Of a stretch of 11,710 nt of DNA, positions 5,820 to 11,710 are shown piece by piece. The position numbers were made by a program, and so were the translations under genes. How positions within the stretch are numbered: the stretch's first letter is position 1; each line of letters starts with the position of its first letter. A model generated the notes under the pieces. It was not told the DNA's origin, ran no database searches, and saw only the letters and a list, made by a program, of their open reading frames with translations. This DNA is from Clostridia bacterium (GTDB lineage Bacteria; Bacillota; Clostridia; Oscillospirales; SIG627), in assembly GCA_017408325.1 (NCBI GenBank), contig JAFQUW010000053.1:1-11710 (forward strand). The letters run 5' to 3'.

Positions 5820-8216
5820 TTACGCTTCGCTTTTCTTTTGCTTCTTTTCTTTTCTCGTGAAAAGAAAAGAAGAAACCTTCTTCTGTGCCGCCGTAAACAG
5901 GAAAAAGAGCGCGACGGCGCCCGCGGCAGAGACGCCGAACAGCCCCCACGCGAAGGGGGTGAGGGCGACGAGGTCGAAGAGCGGGGAGAAGAGGAAGAGC
6001 GCGACGAGCAGAGCGGCGAGCAGTGCCGAAAAGAGGAGCGTCCGGAAGAAATTGAAGGGGCGCGAGAGCGAAAAGAGCATCAAGAACCCGACAAAACACA
6101 GAAGCAGGATCATCACCGTCGCGGCAAGGGGCGGCGGAAGAAGCGCGGGGAAGAACCGTGCCGTGAGCATCACGGCGGTCAAAAGGAGGAAGTCGCAAAG
6201 CCCCGCAGGCAAGGCACGGGAGAGGACGTTTGCAAGGAAACCGCCGCGCACGCGTTCGCGGTTTTTCTCCAGCGCGAGGAAGAAAGACGGCACGCCGATG
6301 GTCAGGGTCGACATCAGCGTGAGTTGGATCGGCCGCACCGAGTAGGAGAGGTTGACAAAGAGGAGCAAAAACGCAAGACAGAAGGAGAAGATATTCTTCA
6401 CCAGATACAGTGCGGCACTGCGCTGGATGTTGTTGATGACCTGCCGCCCCTCGTCGACGACGGAGGGCATGGCGGAAAAGTCGGATTCGAGCAGAACGAT
6501 CTGCGAGACGTGGGCGGCAACGTCGCTGCCCGAGGCCATCGCCACGGAACAGTCCGCCTCCTTTAAGGCAAGCACGTCGTTGACACCGTCGCCCGTCATG
6601 CAGACGGTGTGCCCGTCGCGGCGGAGTGCGCGGATCAGTTCCCGTTTTTGTTCGGGTGTGACGCGGCCGAAGACTGTGTATTCACGCGCCGCGCGGCGGA
6701 GAGAGCGCGTGGTCTTCAGCGTCGTGGCGTCGACGTATCGCTCGGCGCCCTCGATGCCTGCCGCGAGGGCAACTGCGCTGACCGCCTGCGGATGGTCACC
6801 CGAGATCACCTTGATTTCGACGCCCTGCTCGGCAAAATAAGCGAAGGTCTCGCGCGCACTTTCGCGCACGCGCGAGGAGAGCGCAACGAAGCAGAGCGGA
6901 ACGAGCTCGCCCTCAAACGAGCCGTTTTTCAGGGACGCACAGGTGCAAAAAAGGAGCATTCGCTCGCCGTTTTGGGTGTGAGTTCGGAACTCTTCGGTGT
7001 CGGAAAGGGACGGGTCAAGCACGTCCGGTGCACCGAGCACGAAGGCCTCGTCGGAAAACGCGACGGCGCTGTATTTCTTCTTTGAGGAGAAACCGAGCAC
7101 AGCTTTCGGTTCTTCGCGTTCGCCCGAAAACTCTGCCTGCAGGGCGGCGACGGTGGCGTTGTCCGTGTCCGACGCGGCACAAAAACGGGTCAGGGCGCGT
7201 CTTGCCGCCTCCTCGTCAAAGGGGGCGTCGCCCACGGGGTAGAGGGCGCAAAACGACATATCGTTTTCGGTGATGGTGCCCGTTTTGTCCAGACAGAGAA
7301 CGTCCACGCGCGCGAGCGTCTCGACGCAACCAAGAGTGTGAGCAAGGATGCCGCGACGGGCAAGTCGGAAGACGGCCAGCGCGAGCGCGGCGGAGACGAG
7401 AAGATAGAGCCCCTCGGGGATCATCCCGATGAGCGTGGTGACGGTGGACTGCATCGCCTCGGTCAGCGCAGTGTTGCGCAGGCTCAGTTGTTGCCAAAGA
7501 AGAAGGCCGCCGAGCGGCAGGATCAAGACGCCGATGACGCGCACCAGAAGCGAGAGGGCGCGCATCATTCCGGGACGGGGGATGCGTTTTTGCTTTTTTG
7601 CCTCCAGCGTCAGTCGGGAGACGAAACTGTCGCGTCCGACCTGCGTCAGACGTGCGCGGCAGGTGCCCGAAAGCACGAACGACCCCGAGAGAAGGGGAGA
7701 GGAGACCGTTTTGGCGACCTCGTCCGCTTCACCCGTAACAAGAGATTCGTTGACCTGCACGGCACCCTCCACGACCACGGCATCGGCAGGGATCTGGTTT
7801 CCGGCGGACAATAAGATGACGTCGTCTCGCACAAGATCCTCTGCACCGACTTCCTTTACTTCGCCGCCGCGCAGAACTTTGACGCGCGGCGCGTGCAGAA
7901 GCGAGAGGGTGGAGAGCAGTTTCTTCGAGCGCAGTTCCTGGACGGTGGTGATGACCGTGTTGCAGAGCACGACGCCCAAAAACAAGAGGTTCTTCACGCC
8001 GCTTCCCGTGAAAAGAAGGCAGAGCGCAAGAAAGAAAAAGAGGAGGTTGAAATAGGTGAAGAAGTTTGTGAGGATGACGGCAAGCGTGCTCTTCTCCTGC
8101 GGCCGGACCGCGCTGTTGATAAGCCCCGCTTTTGCGCGTGCGTCGACCTCCCCGTGCGAGAGTCCGCGCGAGGGGTCGGTGAGCGTGACGGGGATCTCGG
8201 CGTGCATCTGTTTCAT
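5820..8216 (-). CDS. P-type cation-transporting ATPase, CtpE/Exp7-like
   Basis: A 798-aa membrane pump from the preferred start at 8216. Numbered from that start: actuator motif TGEA at 161-164 (TGES in most P-types), M4 motif IPEGLY at 266-271, phosphorylation motif DKTGT at 310-314 (catalytic D310), nucleotide-domain GAP near 395, hinge TGDGVND at 541-547, then six C-terminal membrane spans. The PEGL motif and the text around DKTGT (ETLARVDVLCLDKTG) match the family of mycobacterial CtpE and pneumococcal Exp7; CtpE has been linked to calcium uptake, so Ca2+ is the best guess, not proven here. An upstream ATG at 8267 is in frame, but a promoter -10 ends only 13 nt before it, whereas GGAGG (8228-8232) sits 11 nt before 8216. 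The last about 17 residues and the stop lie in a palindromic repeat. Confidence 0.9.
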   Translation of the reverse strand: MKQMHAEIPVTLTDPSRGLSHGEVDARAKAGLINSAVRPQEKSTLAVILTNFFTYFNLLFFFLALCLLFTGSGVKNLLFLGVVLCNTVITTVQELRSKKLLSTLSLLHAPRVKVLRGGEVKEVGAEDLVRDDVILLSAGNQIPADAVVVEGAVQVNESLVTGEADEVAKTVSSPLLSGSFVLSGTCRARLTQVGRDSFVSRLTLEAKKQKRIPRPGMMRALSLLVRVIGVLILPLGGLLLWQQLSLRNTALTEAMQSTVTTLIGMIPEGLYLLVSAALALAVFRLARRGILAHTLGCVETLARVDVLCLDKTGTITENDMSFCALYPVGDAPFDEEAARRALTRFCAASDTDNATVAALQAEFSGEREEPKAVLGFSSKKKYSAVAFSDEAFVLGAPDVLDPSLSDTEEFRTHTQNGERMLLFCTCASLKNGSFEGELVPLCFVALSSRVRESARETFAYFAEQGVEIKVISGDHPQAVSAVALAAGIEGAERYVDATTLKTTRSLRRAAREYTVFGRVTPEQKRELIRALRRDGHTVCMTGDGVNDVLALKEADCSVAMASGSDVAAHVSQIVLLESDFSAMPSVVDEGRQVINNIQRSAALYLVKNIFSFCLAFLLLFVNLSYSVRPIQLTLMSTLTIGVPSFFLALEKNRERVRGGFLANVLSRALPAGLCDFLLLTAVMLTARFFPALLPPPLAATVMILLLCFVGFLMLFSLSRPFNFFRTLLFSALLAALLVALFLFSPLFDLVALTPFAWGLFGVSAAGAVALFFLFTAAQKKVSSFLFTRKEKKQKKSEA
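5829..5872 (-). repeat. Polypurine palindromic repeat, copy 3, inside the ATPase 3' end
   Basis: The 14-bp arms 5841-5854 and 5859-5872 are identical to those of copies 1 and 4, with a TCGT loop and tail at 5829-5840. Read on the minus strand it encodes the basic C-terminal tail SFLFTRKEKKQKKSEA, and the TAA stop falls in the repeat's right flank. Thus the repeat supplies real coding sequence. Confidence 0.85.
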
Positions 8217-8227
8217 ATCGGTCGGGT

Positions 8228-8232
8228 CCTCC
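8228..8232 (-). promoter_or_regulatory. Ribosome binding site that decides the ATPase start
   Basis: GGAGG on the minus strand, 11 nt before ATG 8216. It lies within the frame extending up to the ATG at 8267 and favours the shorter protein. Confidence 0.55.
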
Positions 8233-8280
8233 AAAGACTTCTCTCGGAATCGAAAACTTCTTTTCATAGATAGTATAGCA

Positions 8281-8309
8281 ATTATAACACGCGAAAAAAG
8301 AAAAGTCGA
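8281..8309 (-). promoter_or_regulatory. Probable ATPase promoter
   Basis: On the minus strand: -35 TCGACT (8304-8309), 17-bp spacer, -10 TATAAT (8281-8286). Transcription would begin near 8274, giving a leader of about 60 nt to ATG 8216. A second TATACT lies at 8272-8277. Confidence 0.55.
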
Positions 8310-8500
8310 GGAAAAAGAAAAAATTGGCTTTCTTATGCACGAAATGCATATTTATTTGTTTTGGATGAAAAAGCGGACGAGAGACGGCACACATTGACTT
8401 TTTCGGCACAAAACACCCCGAAACCGACCTCGAACCGACAAGACAGACAAGGGAGGACAAAATGTGACAAAAACCCCCTCTTCCCTCCGCACACCTCCAT
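8310..8500. other. Gene-free stretch between the ATPase promoter and the next promoter
   Basis: No convincing gene lies in about 300 bp between the ATPase upstream region and the small gene at 8598. The stretch contains A-rich tracts near 8300-8325, a short inverted repeat TATGCA-N5-TGCATA (8334-8350) that could be an operator, and an isolated TTGACT (8394-8399) with no matching -10. Open frames crossing it lack binding sites and recognisable content. Confidence 0.6.
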
Positions 8501-8501
8501 G

Positions 8502-8510
8502 TGATATACT
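8502..8510 (+). promoter_or_regulatory. Extended -10 promoter of the small DUF6514-like gene
   Basis: TGATATACT (8502-8510) is a good extended -10 element. No -35 is recognisable at 8482-8487. The leader to ATG 8598 would be about 80 nt and holds a hairpin. Confidence 0.5.
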
Positions 8511-8529
8511 GTACTCAACACAAGATGTT

Positions 8530-8554
8530 GTGGAAGTCGAAACAGACGTTCCAC
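8530..8554 (+). promoter_or_regulatory. Leader hairpin upstream of the DUF6514-like gene
   Basis: GTGGAAGTC (8530-8538) pairs with GAC(G)TTCCAC (8545-8554), a 9-bp stem with one bulged G and the loop GAAACA. The near-repeats AGATGTTGTGGAA and TGATGTTGCGAAT flank or overlap it. It may act on mRNA stability, or the DNA may be an operator. Confidence 0.35.
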
Positions 8555-8597
8555 TTGATGTTGCGAATTACACAAAAATGAACCGGGAGAACAACAG

Positions 8598-8846
8598 ATG
8601 GAGAGAGGCGTCGGAAAAGAGCCCGTCTGCCGCGCCGAACGCGGCGGCGTTACCTACTTGCTTTTTTGCACAAACGGGGGTGAGTACGGCTTTTCGATCC
8701 GTCGCGGAGAAGAGATCGCCACTCTTCGACACGTTACGACAAAAAGTGCGACTGCAAACGAACTTTTCGATCTTCTCGTCCGCTTCACCGTCCACCCCTG
8801 CCACCTTGCCGACGTCGTCGAAGATTTCCTCATTGATGGTAAATAA
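8598..8846 (+). CDS. Small DUF6514-like protein
   Basis: An 82-aa protein without signal peptide or membrane span. The pattern Y-G-F/I-x-I in the first half, followed by an HPCHLADVVEDFLID ending, matches my recollection of the clostridial family DUF6514, whose members end in H-L-x-D-V-V-E-D-F-L. Its function is unknown. The start ATG 8598 is supported by GGAGA (8586-8590) with a 7-nt spacer; an ATG at 8578 belongs to another frame. It stops at TAA and is followed by a terminator shared with the convergent regulator gene. It sits beside an Xre-type regulator, but nothing shows that they act together except a shared 9-mer in upstream regions. Confidence 0.7.
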   Translation: MERGVGKEPVCRAERGGVTYLLFCTNGGEYGFSIRRGEEIATLRHVTTKSATANELFDLLVRFTVHPCHLADVVEDFLIDGK

Positions 8847-8880
8847 ATATACAAATCCCAACAATTTCCATACAAAAAAA

Positions 8881-8913
8881 CGACCGCCCCCCTCGGGCGG
8901 TCGTCGTCTTTTT
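8881..8913. terminator. Shared bidirectional terminator between convergent genes
   Basis: The 9-bp stem CGACCGCCC (8881-8889) / GGGCGGTCG (8895-8903) has a 5-nt loop. On the + strand TCGTCTTTTT follows; on the minus strand seven T (8874-8880) follow. It ends both the DUF6514-like transcript and the Xre-regulator transcript. Confidence 0.85.
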
Positions 8914-8917
8914 CCAA

Positions 8918-9148
8918 TCAGTCTTCGCGGAAATCGAACAGAGAGCTCGGACGCACGCCGAGTGCGTCGCAAATGTCGAAGATCACGTCCAGAGAAACGG
9001 CGCAGTCAGCCGTTTCAATGCGGCTGATGTGCGTGCGGCTGATGTTTACAAGCTCTGCGAGCTGCATTTGTGACATTCCGCGCTGTTTTCGGTAGTAGGC
9101 GACGTTGAGTCCGAGGCATTTGTATTTGTTTTTTTGGTGCTTTAACAT
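8918..9148 (-). CDS. Xre/Cro-C1-type helix-turn-helix regulator
   Basis: A 76-aa, single-domain DNA-binding protein, likely a cytoplasmic dimeric repressor. Residues about 14-70 form a typical HTH_3 domain: LGLNVAYYRKQRGMSQMQLAEL leads into the recognition helix ISRTHISRIE, followed by LDVIFDICDALGV and a short acidic end. No sensor domain is attached. The open frame runs up to 9334, but ATG 9148 is preferred because AGGAA (9155-9159 on the minus strand) lies 6 nt before it and the upstream part is not HTH-like. The gene ends with TGA, 15 nt before the shared terminator. It is divergent from the three-TM gene at 9311, which is a natural target candidate along with its own promoter. Confidence 0.88.
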   Translation of the reverse strand: MLKHQKNKYKCLGLNVAYYRKQRGMSQMQLAELVNISRTHISRIETADCAVSLDVIFDICDALGVRPSSLFDFRED

Positions 9149-9181
9149 AATCGTTTCCTGTCGTAGTTCAGTCTTACATAC

Positions 9182-9187
9182 AGTATA
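9182..9187 (-). promoter_or_regulatory. -10 element of the Xre regulator
   Basis: TATACT on the minus strand, 34 nt before ATG 9148. The best -35 candidate, TTGTCG (9208-9213), is at a 20-bp spacing, too far for a strong promoter, so activity is probably low. Confidence 0.4.
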
Positions 9188-9235
9188 GCGGCAGACGGGG
9201 CGAAGCGCGACAACGAGAAATGAGACATTTATAAC

Positions 9236-9264
9236 TTGACAGGTTGCAAATGTTGTGGGATAAT
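9236..9264 (+). promoter_or_regulatory. Strong promoter of the three-TM protein gene
   Basis: Perfect -35 TTGACA (9236-9241), 17-bp spacer and -10 GATAAT (9259-9264). Transcription would start near 9271. The 9-mer ATGTTGTGG (9250-9258) in the spacer recurs at 8525-8533 just downstream of the other promoter. Confidence 0.75.
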
Positions 9265-9310
9265 GCATAAAAAGAGTCCTGCTACAGTATGGACGTTCGG
9301 GAGGAAGACA

Positions 9311-10186
9311 ATGCAAGATCAAGCCTGGTTTCAAAAATTGGTTTCTAAAATGAAGACGCGTGAATTTTGGCAGAACGTGTGGGACGTTCTTCGTTCAAAG
9401 CCGGCGCAGTGGGTCTACGCCTCTTTTTGTATTCTCTACGCGATTTTGGCGCTTTCGCAGGGCGGAGTCTTTTCATTTCTTCTGTTTTCGGCGGCGACGC
9501 TTCTTTTGATGCCGATCGCTCCGATCCGAACGTGGCTGAAGGCAAAAAACTTGAAAAATCGTTTGGTTGCCGCGATCGCGGCAGCGGTCTGCTTTGTGGG
9601 ACTGGTCTGTTTTCCCGTGCCGAAAGTGGACTTGGACGATTTGAAGCTGCCTGAGTCTTCGGGGATGCTCTCTACCGAAGCAAATGAAGAAAAAAAGCCC
9701 GAATCCGAGCCTGAAGCTGAACCTGAAGTTGAACCGGAGTCCGAGTCCGAACCGGAGCCCGCGCCCGAGGAGCACGTGCACGAATGGTCGAAAACGACGA
9801 CGGAGGCGACCTGCACGAAAAAAGGCGAGGTAACAGAAACTTGCGCCTGCGGCGAGGAGAAGAGGCAGGAGATCGAAGCCCTCGGACATTCGTTCGGAAA
9901 TTGGGAAACGTCGCAAGAGCCTACGGTCTATGCCCAAGGGGAGCGCACGCGTTTTTGCGAGCGATGTGATTACGAGGAACGTGCGTCGATCCCGAAACTT
10001 GAACCCGAGCCGGAGCCCGAACCCGAGCCCGACCCCGAGCCGCAACAGGAGACGATGGTATGGATCTCGGGATCCGGATCCAAATACCACAGCAATTCTT
10101 CTTGCAGCGGAATGAAGAACCCGAGCCGCGTGCCGATCTCACAGGCGGAAGCGGCAGGAAGAAGTCCTTGTAAAAAGTGTTATTGA
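9311..10186 (+). CDS. Three-TM membrane protein with Cys-rich repeat and C-terminal Ada-like Cys module
   Basis: A 291-aa protein I do not recognise as a named gene. It has a basic N-terminus, three hydrophobic spans (about 33-50, 52-69, 84-101), an acidic/proline linker (127-154), and a Cys-rich segment (155-228) with HEW, TCT, TCAC, LGHSFGNW and RFCERCDYEE. It then has a second E-P linker (229-247) and a C-terminal module (249-291) with YH, one Cys, and PC-x2-C at the very end. The Cys-rich segment is like the H-x-W...C...C-G repeats of clostridial surface proteins. With three spans and a positively charged N-terminus the tail is plausibly outside the cell, but topology is inferred. GGGAGG (9299-9304) lies 6 nt before ATG 9311, which is chosen over the upstream open frame. 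It stops with TGA and a terminator follows. Confidence 0.8.
   Translation: MQDQAWFQKLVSKMKTREFWQNVWDVLRSKPAQWVYASFCILYAILALSQGGVFSFLLFSAATLLLMPIAPIRTWLKAKNLKNRLVAAIAAAVCFVGLVCFPVPKVDLDDLKLPESSGMLSTEANEEKKPESEPEAEPEVEPESESEPEPAPEEHVHEWSKTTTEATCTKKGEVTETCACGEEKRQEIEALGHSFGNWETSQEPTVYAQGERTRFCERCDYEERASIPKLEPEPEPEPEPDPEPQQETMVWISGSGSKYHSNSSCSGMKNPSRVPISQAEAAGRSPCKKCY
10001..10042 (+). repeat. Tandem Glu-Pro codon repeat within the three-TM gene
   Basis: Six-base units GAACCCGAGCCC and near variants encode an E-P run (residues 231-244). A similar, more mixed run encodes the first linker (9701-9770). Such tracts can vary in length by slippage. Confidence 0.7.
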
Positions 10187-10188
10187 AA

Positions 10189-10223
10189 AAAGAGACCGCC
10201 TGTTTTGGGCGGTCTCTTTCTTG
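10189..10223 (+). terminator. Intrinsic terminator after the three-TM gene
   Basis: The stem AAAGAGACCGCC (10189-10200) / GGCGGTCTCTTT (10208-10219) is 12 bp with a 7-nt loop and a T-rich end (TTTCTT). It begins 3 nt after the stop codon. Confidence 0.9.
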
Positions 10224-10249
10224 TCAGCAAGGTGGATTTGTGGTAAAAT
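10221..10249 (+). promoter_or_regulatory. Promoter of the two-gene nuclease operon
   Basis: -35 TTGTCA (10221-10226), 17-bp spacer and extended -10 TGG-TAAAAT (10241-10249). Transcription would start near 10256, beyond the ATG at 10248, so that ATG cannot be used; the TTG at 10278 fits. Confidence 0.65.
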
Positions 10250-10277
10250 GAAGAAAATGCTTTTGGAGGTGGAACGC

Positions 10278-10682
10278 TTGACGGTGATCGTGACGGTGGA
10301 CGAGAGAGGCGGACGCGCGTTTTTGGGAAAGCGGCTGAGCCGCGACGCGGCAGTCTGCGAAGACGTGCTTCGTTCGCTTGAGGGGAAAGGACTTGTCGTG
10401 ACGCCGAAGAGCGCACCGCTGTTTTGCGGCGCGGACGTTTCGGTACGCGAGGATCTTTTTTGCGGTGCAGCACAGGGAGAGGTGTTCTTCTCCGAGTTTG
10501 AGCCGCTTTTGCCCGTCGGGGAAAAGATCACGACGCTCGTCGTCTACCGCTGGAATCGACGTTATCCGTCCGATCTGAAACTGGACCTGGATCCTGAGGC
10601 TTGCGGTCTGCATCGGATCGGCGTGCGCGAGTTTGTCGGGACGAGCCACGAGAAGATCACCCGAGAGGAGTACAGACGATGA
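10278..10682 (+). CDS. 134-aa clostridial protein of the 'ribonuclease Z'-labelled family, function unknown
   Basis: The protein opens TVIVTVDERGGRAFLGKRLSRD and ends with LVVYRWNRRYPSDLKLDLD and FVGTSHEKITREEY. This pattern (hydrophobic strand, D-x-R-G-G, R-x-S-R-D, Y-R-W-N-R, S-H-E-K-I-T) is one I recall from many Oscillospiraceae/Lachnospiraceae genomes, where it is often auto-labelled ribonuclease Z. No H-x-H-x-D-H metal motif of true RNase Z is present, so I do not adopt that name. No signal peptide or membrane span is seen. The TTG start at 10278 is chosen because GGAGGT (10265-10270) lies just 7 nt before it and the promoter -10 overlaps the upstream ATG. The TGA stop overlaps the nuclease ATG (ATGA), so the two are co-translated. 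Confidence 0.75.
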   Translation: MTVIVTVDERGGRAFLGKRLSRDAAVCEDVLRSLEGKGLVVTPKSAPLFCGADVSVREDLFCGAAQGEVFFSEFEPLLPVGEKITTLVVYRWNRRYPSDLKLDLDPEACGLHRIGVREFVGTSHEKITREEYRR

Positions 10683-11614
10683 AACATCTGCGTGCCCTTT
10701 GTCTCTTTTTTGCCCTGTTGCTTCTTCTGTCCTCCTGCGCGTTTTCCGCGACGCAGGGGGAGACGCCGCCTGCATCAAAACCGGACGCGTCGGTTTCGGG
10801 GCAGCAGACCCCGGGCGACGGGGACACGGGCGGGTTTCGCTACGAGGATCTGCCCGAATACGACGGCGAGCCCTTTGCGGTCGTCTGCGGCGGAAAGCCC
10901 GATTTCTCCGAAGAGCTTTACACGACGACCTCGTTTGAGACCTATGCACCGCTCGACGAGCTCGGTCGCTGCGGCGTGGCGTTTGCCGCGATCGGGCGCG
11001 ACCTGATGCCGACCGAGGAGCGCGGCTCCATCGGACAGGTGAAGCCCTCCGGCTGGCAGACGGCAAAGTACGACCACGTCGACGGCAAATATCTCTACAA
11101 CCGTTGCCACCTCATCGGCTTCCAGCTCTCCGGCGAGAACGCCAACGAGCGAAACCTCATCACCGGCACGCGCTACTTCAACGTGGAGGGCATGTTGCCC
11201 TTTGAAAACATGGTCGCGGACTACGTCAAGGAGACGGGAAACCACGTCCTCTACCGCGTCACGCCCGTCTTCGTCGGCGACGAGCTCGTCGCGCGCGGCG
11301 TGCTGATGGAGGCGTTTTCCGTGGAGGACGAGGGCGACGGCGTGGAATTCTGCGTCTTTTGCTACAACGTCCAACCGCGCGTGGAGATCAACTACCTGAC
11401 CGGATACAGCACCGAAAAGGCGGCGGACGCCGAATCGGACGCCTCCCCCGGGGATGAGGCGCACTACGTCCTCAACACCAACACGAAAAAGTTCCACAAA
11501 GAGACCTGTTCCTCCGCTTCGGACATCCACCCCACGAACCGCAAAGAGATCACCTGCCACCGCGACGAGATCCTCGCCGACGGCTACGTGCCCTGCGGCA
11601 ACTGCAAGCCGTAA
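10679..11614 (+). CDS. Lipoprotein DNA/RNA non-specific endonuclease, EndA-like, with C-terminal Cys module
   Basis: A 311-aa predicted lipoprotein nuclease acting outside the membrane. The signal peptide runs 1-19 with lipobox LSSC (C20), then a Ser/Pro/Gly-rich linker to about 52. The nuclease domain (about 55-243) resembles the beta-beta-alpha-Me EndA family: YNRCHLIGFQL with probable catalytic H144 (D-R-G-H in many relatives is N-R-C-H here), NLITGTRYFN with probable metal ligand N168, then YRVTPVFVG, LVARGVLMEA and a domain end INYLTGYS. The C-terminal part (262-311) has KFHKETC, a further Cys and PC-x2-C, similar to the end of the three-TM protein. Likely roles are DNA scavenging, DNA uptake or defence against extracellular DNA. 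The start is preceded by AGGAG (10666-10670), and it overlaps the upstream gene by 4 nt. A palindromic repeat follows the TAA. Confidence 0.9.
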   Translation: MKHLRALCLFFALLLLLSSCAFSATQGETPPASKPDASVSGQQTPGDGDTGGFRYEDLPEYDGEPFAVVCGGKPDFSEELYTTTSFETYAPLDELGRCGVAFAAIGRDLMPTEERGSIGQVKPSGWQTAKYDHVDGKYLYNRCHLIGFQLSGENANERNLITGTRYFNVEGMLPFENMVADYVKETGNHVLYRVTPVFVGDELVARGVLMEAFSVEDEGDGVEFCVFCYNVQPRVEINYLTGYSTEKAADAESDASPGDEAHYVLNTNTKKFHKETCSSASDIHPTNRKEITCHRDEILADGYVPCGNCKP

Positions 11615-11625
11615 CGGGGGGTCCC

Positions 11626-11680
11626 CTTCTTTTCTTTTCGAGAAAAGAAAAGAAGCAAAAGAAAAGCCGTGGCGGGAAAA
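11626..11680 (+). repeat. Polypurine palindromic repeat, copy 4
   Basis: Arms 11626-11639 and 11642-11655 are identical to those of copy 1, with tail 11656-11669 and GGCGGGAAAA at 11671-11680. As in copy 1 it is preceded by TAACGGGGGG, in which TAA is the stop of the upstream gene. No gene can be seen between here and the window end. Confidence 0.85.
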
Positions 11681-11710
11681 CGAAAAGACGAGCGTCAGCA
11701 GAAATCCGAG

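Noticed and set aside
5494..5872. CRISPR-like array from the recurring purine repeats
   Set aside because: Copies are in opposite orientations with irregular spacing and no spacer structure or cas genes.
5709..6566. Plus-strand open frame of 285 codons opposite the ATPase end
   Set aside because: Made of the repeat and the antisense of the ATPase; extremely charged, no recognisable domain.
8464..9027. Plus-strand open frame of 187 codons overlapping the DUF6514-like and Xre genes
   Set aside because: It crosses a terminator and two better-supported genes; composition is Ser/Arg-rich as in shadow frames.
8918..9334. Longer 138-aa version of the Xre regulator
   Set aside because: The upstream part is not HTH-like, crosses its own -10 and the divergent promoter; ATG 9148 has the binding site.
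10248..10682. ATG 10248 as start of the 134-aa family gene
   Set aside because: It overlaps the promoter -10 and would precede the transcription start; TTG 10278 has a strong GGAGGT.
1..11710. Genome-wide TGA reassignment (Trp or Gly)
   Set aside because: Five genes here end with TGA at the natural protein end, two of them in TGATG/ATGA overlaps and two right before terminators.

Overview
The window looks like chromosomal DNA from a moderately high-GC member of the Bacillota, most likely a gut-type Clostridia/Oscillospiraceae relative. This rests on three things: the gyrB-gyrA order, small clostridial families (an RNHCP protein, a DUF6514-like protein and a 134-aa family often auto-labelled 'ribonuclease Z'), and a lipobox-bearing EndA-type nuclease. 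This is inference from gene content; there is no rRNA to fix the taxonomy.

Region 1 (1-5482, + strand): the 3' part of gyrB is followed by a 118-bp gap holding several DnaA-box-like 9-mers and the probable gyrA promoter. gyrA comes next, interrupted by one in-frame TGA at codon 505, exactly between the breakage-reunion domain and the DNA-wrapping propeller. Overlapping the gyrA end is a Sfp-type phosphopantetheinyl transferase gene. It is coupled (TGATG) to a small Cys-rich RNHCP-family gene.

Region 2 (5483-5819): non-coding, with three hairpins and two copies of a polypurine/polypyrimidine palindromic repeat. A third copy forms the last codons and stop of the next gene, and a fourth follows the last gene of the window.

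Region 3 (5820-8600, - strand then regulatory): a CtpE/Exp7-like P-type cation ATPase read from a promoter near 8281-8309, then a gene-free stretch.

Region 4 (8598-9148): a small DUF6514-like gene (+) and an Xre-type regulator gene (-) converge on a shared bidirectional terminator.

Region 5 (9311-11614, +): a three-TM protein with acidic/proline linkers, a Cys-rich segment and a C-terminal H/C-x2-C module, closed by a strong terminator. A two-gene operon follows: the 134-aa family (TTG start) overlapping ATGA with a lipoprotein EndA-type DNase. The DNase ends in a Cys module resembling that of the three-TM protein.

The most notable points are the in-frame TGA in gyrA (in a genome that uses TGA as an ordinary stop in five neighbouring genes), the DnaA-box cluster between gyrB and gyrA, and the dispersed palindromic repeat that abuts or becomes gene 3' ends. 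I saw no CRISPR array, tRNA, rRNA, transposase or phage gene.
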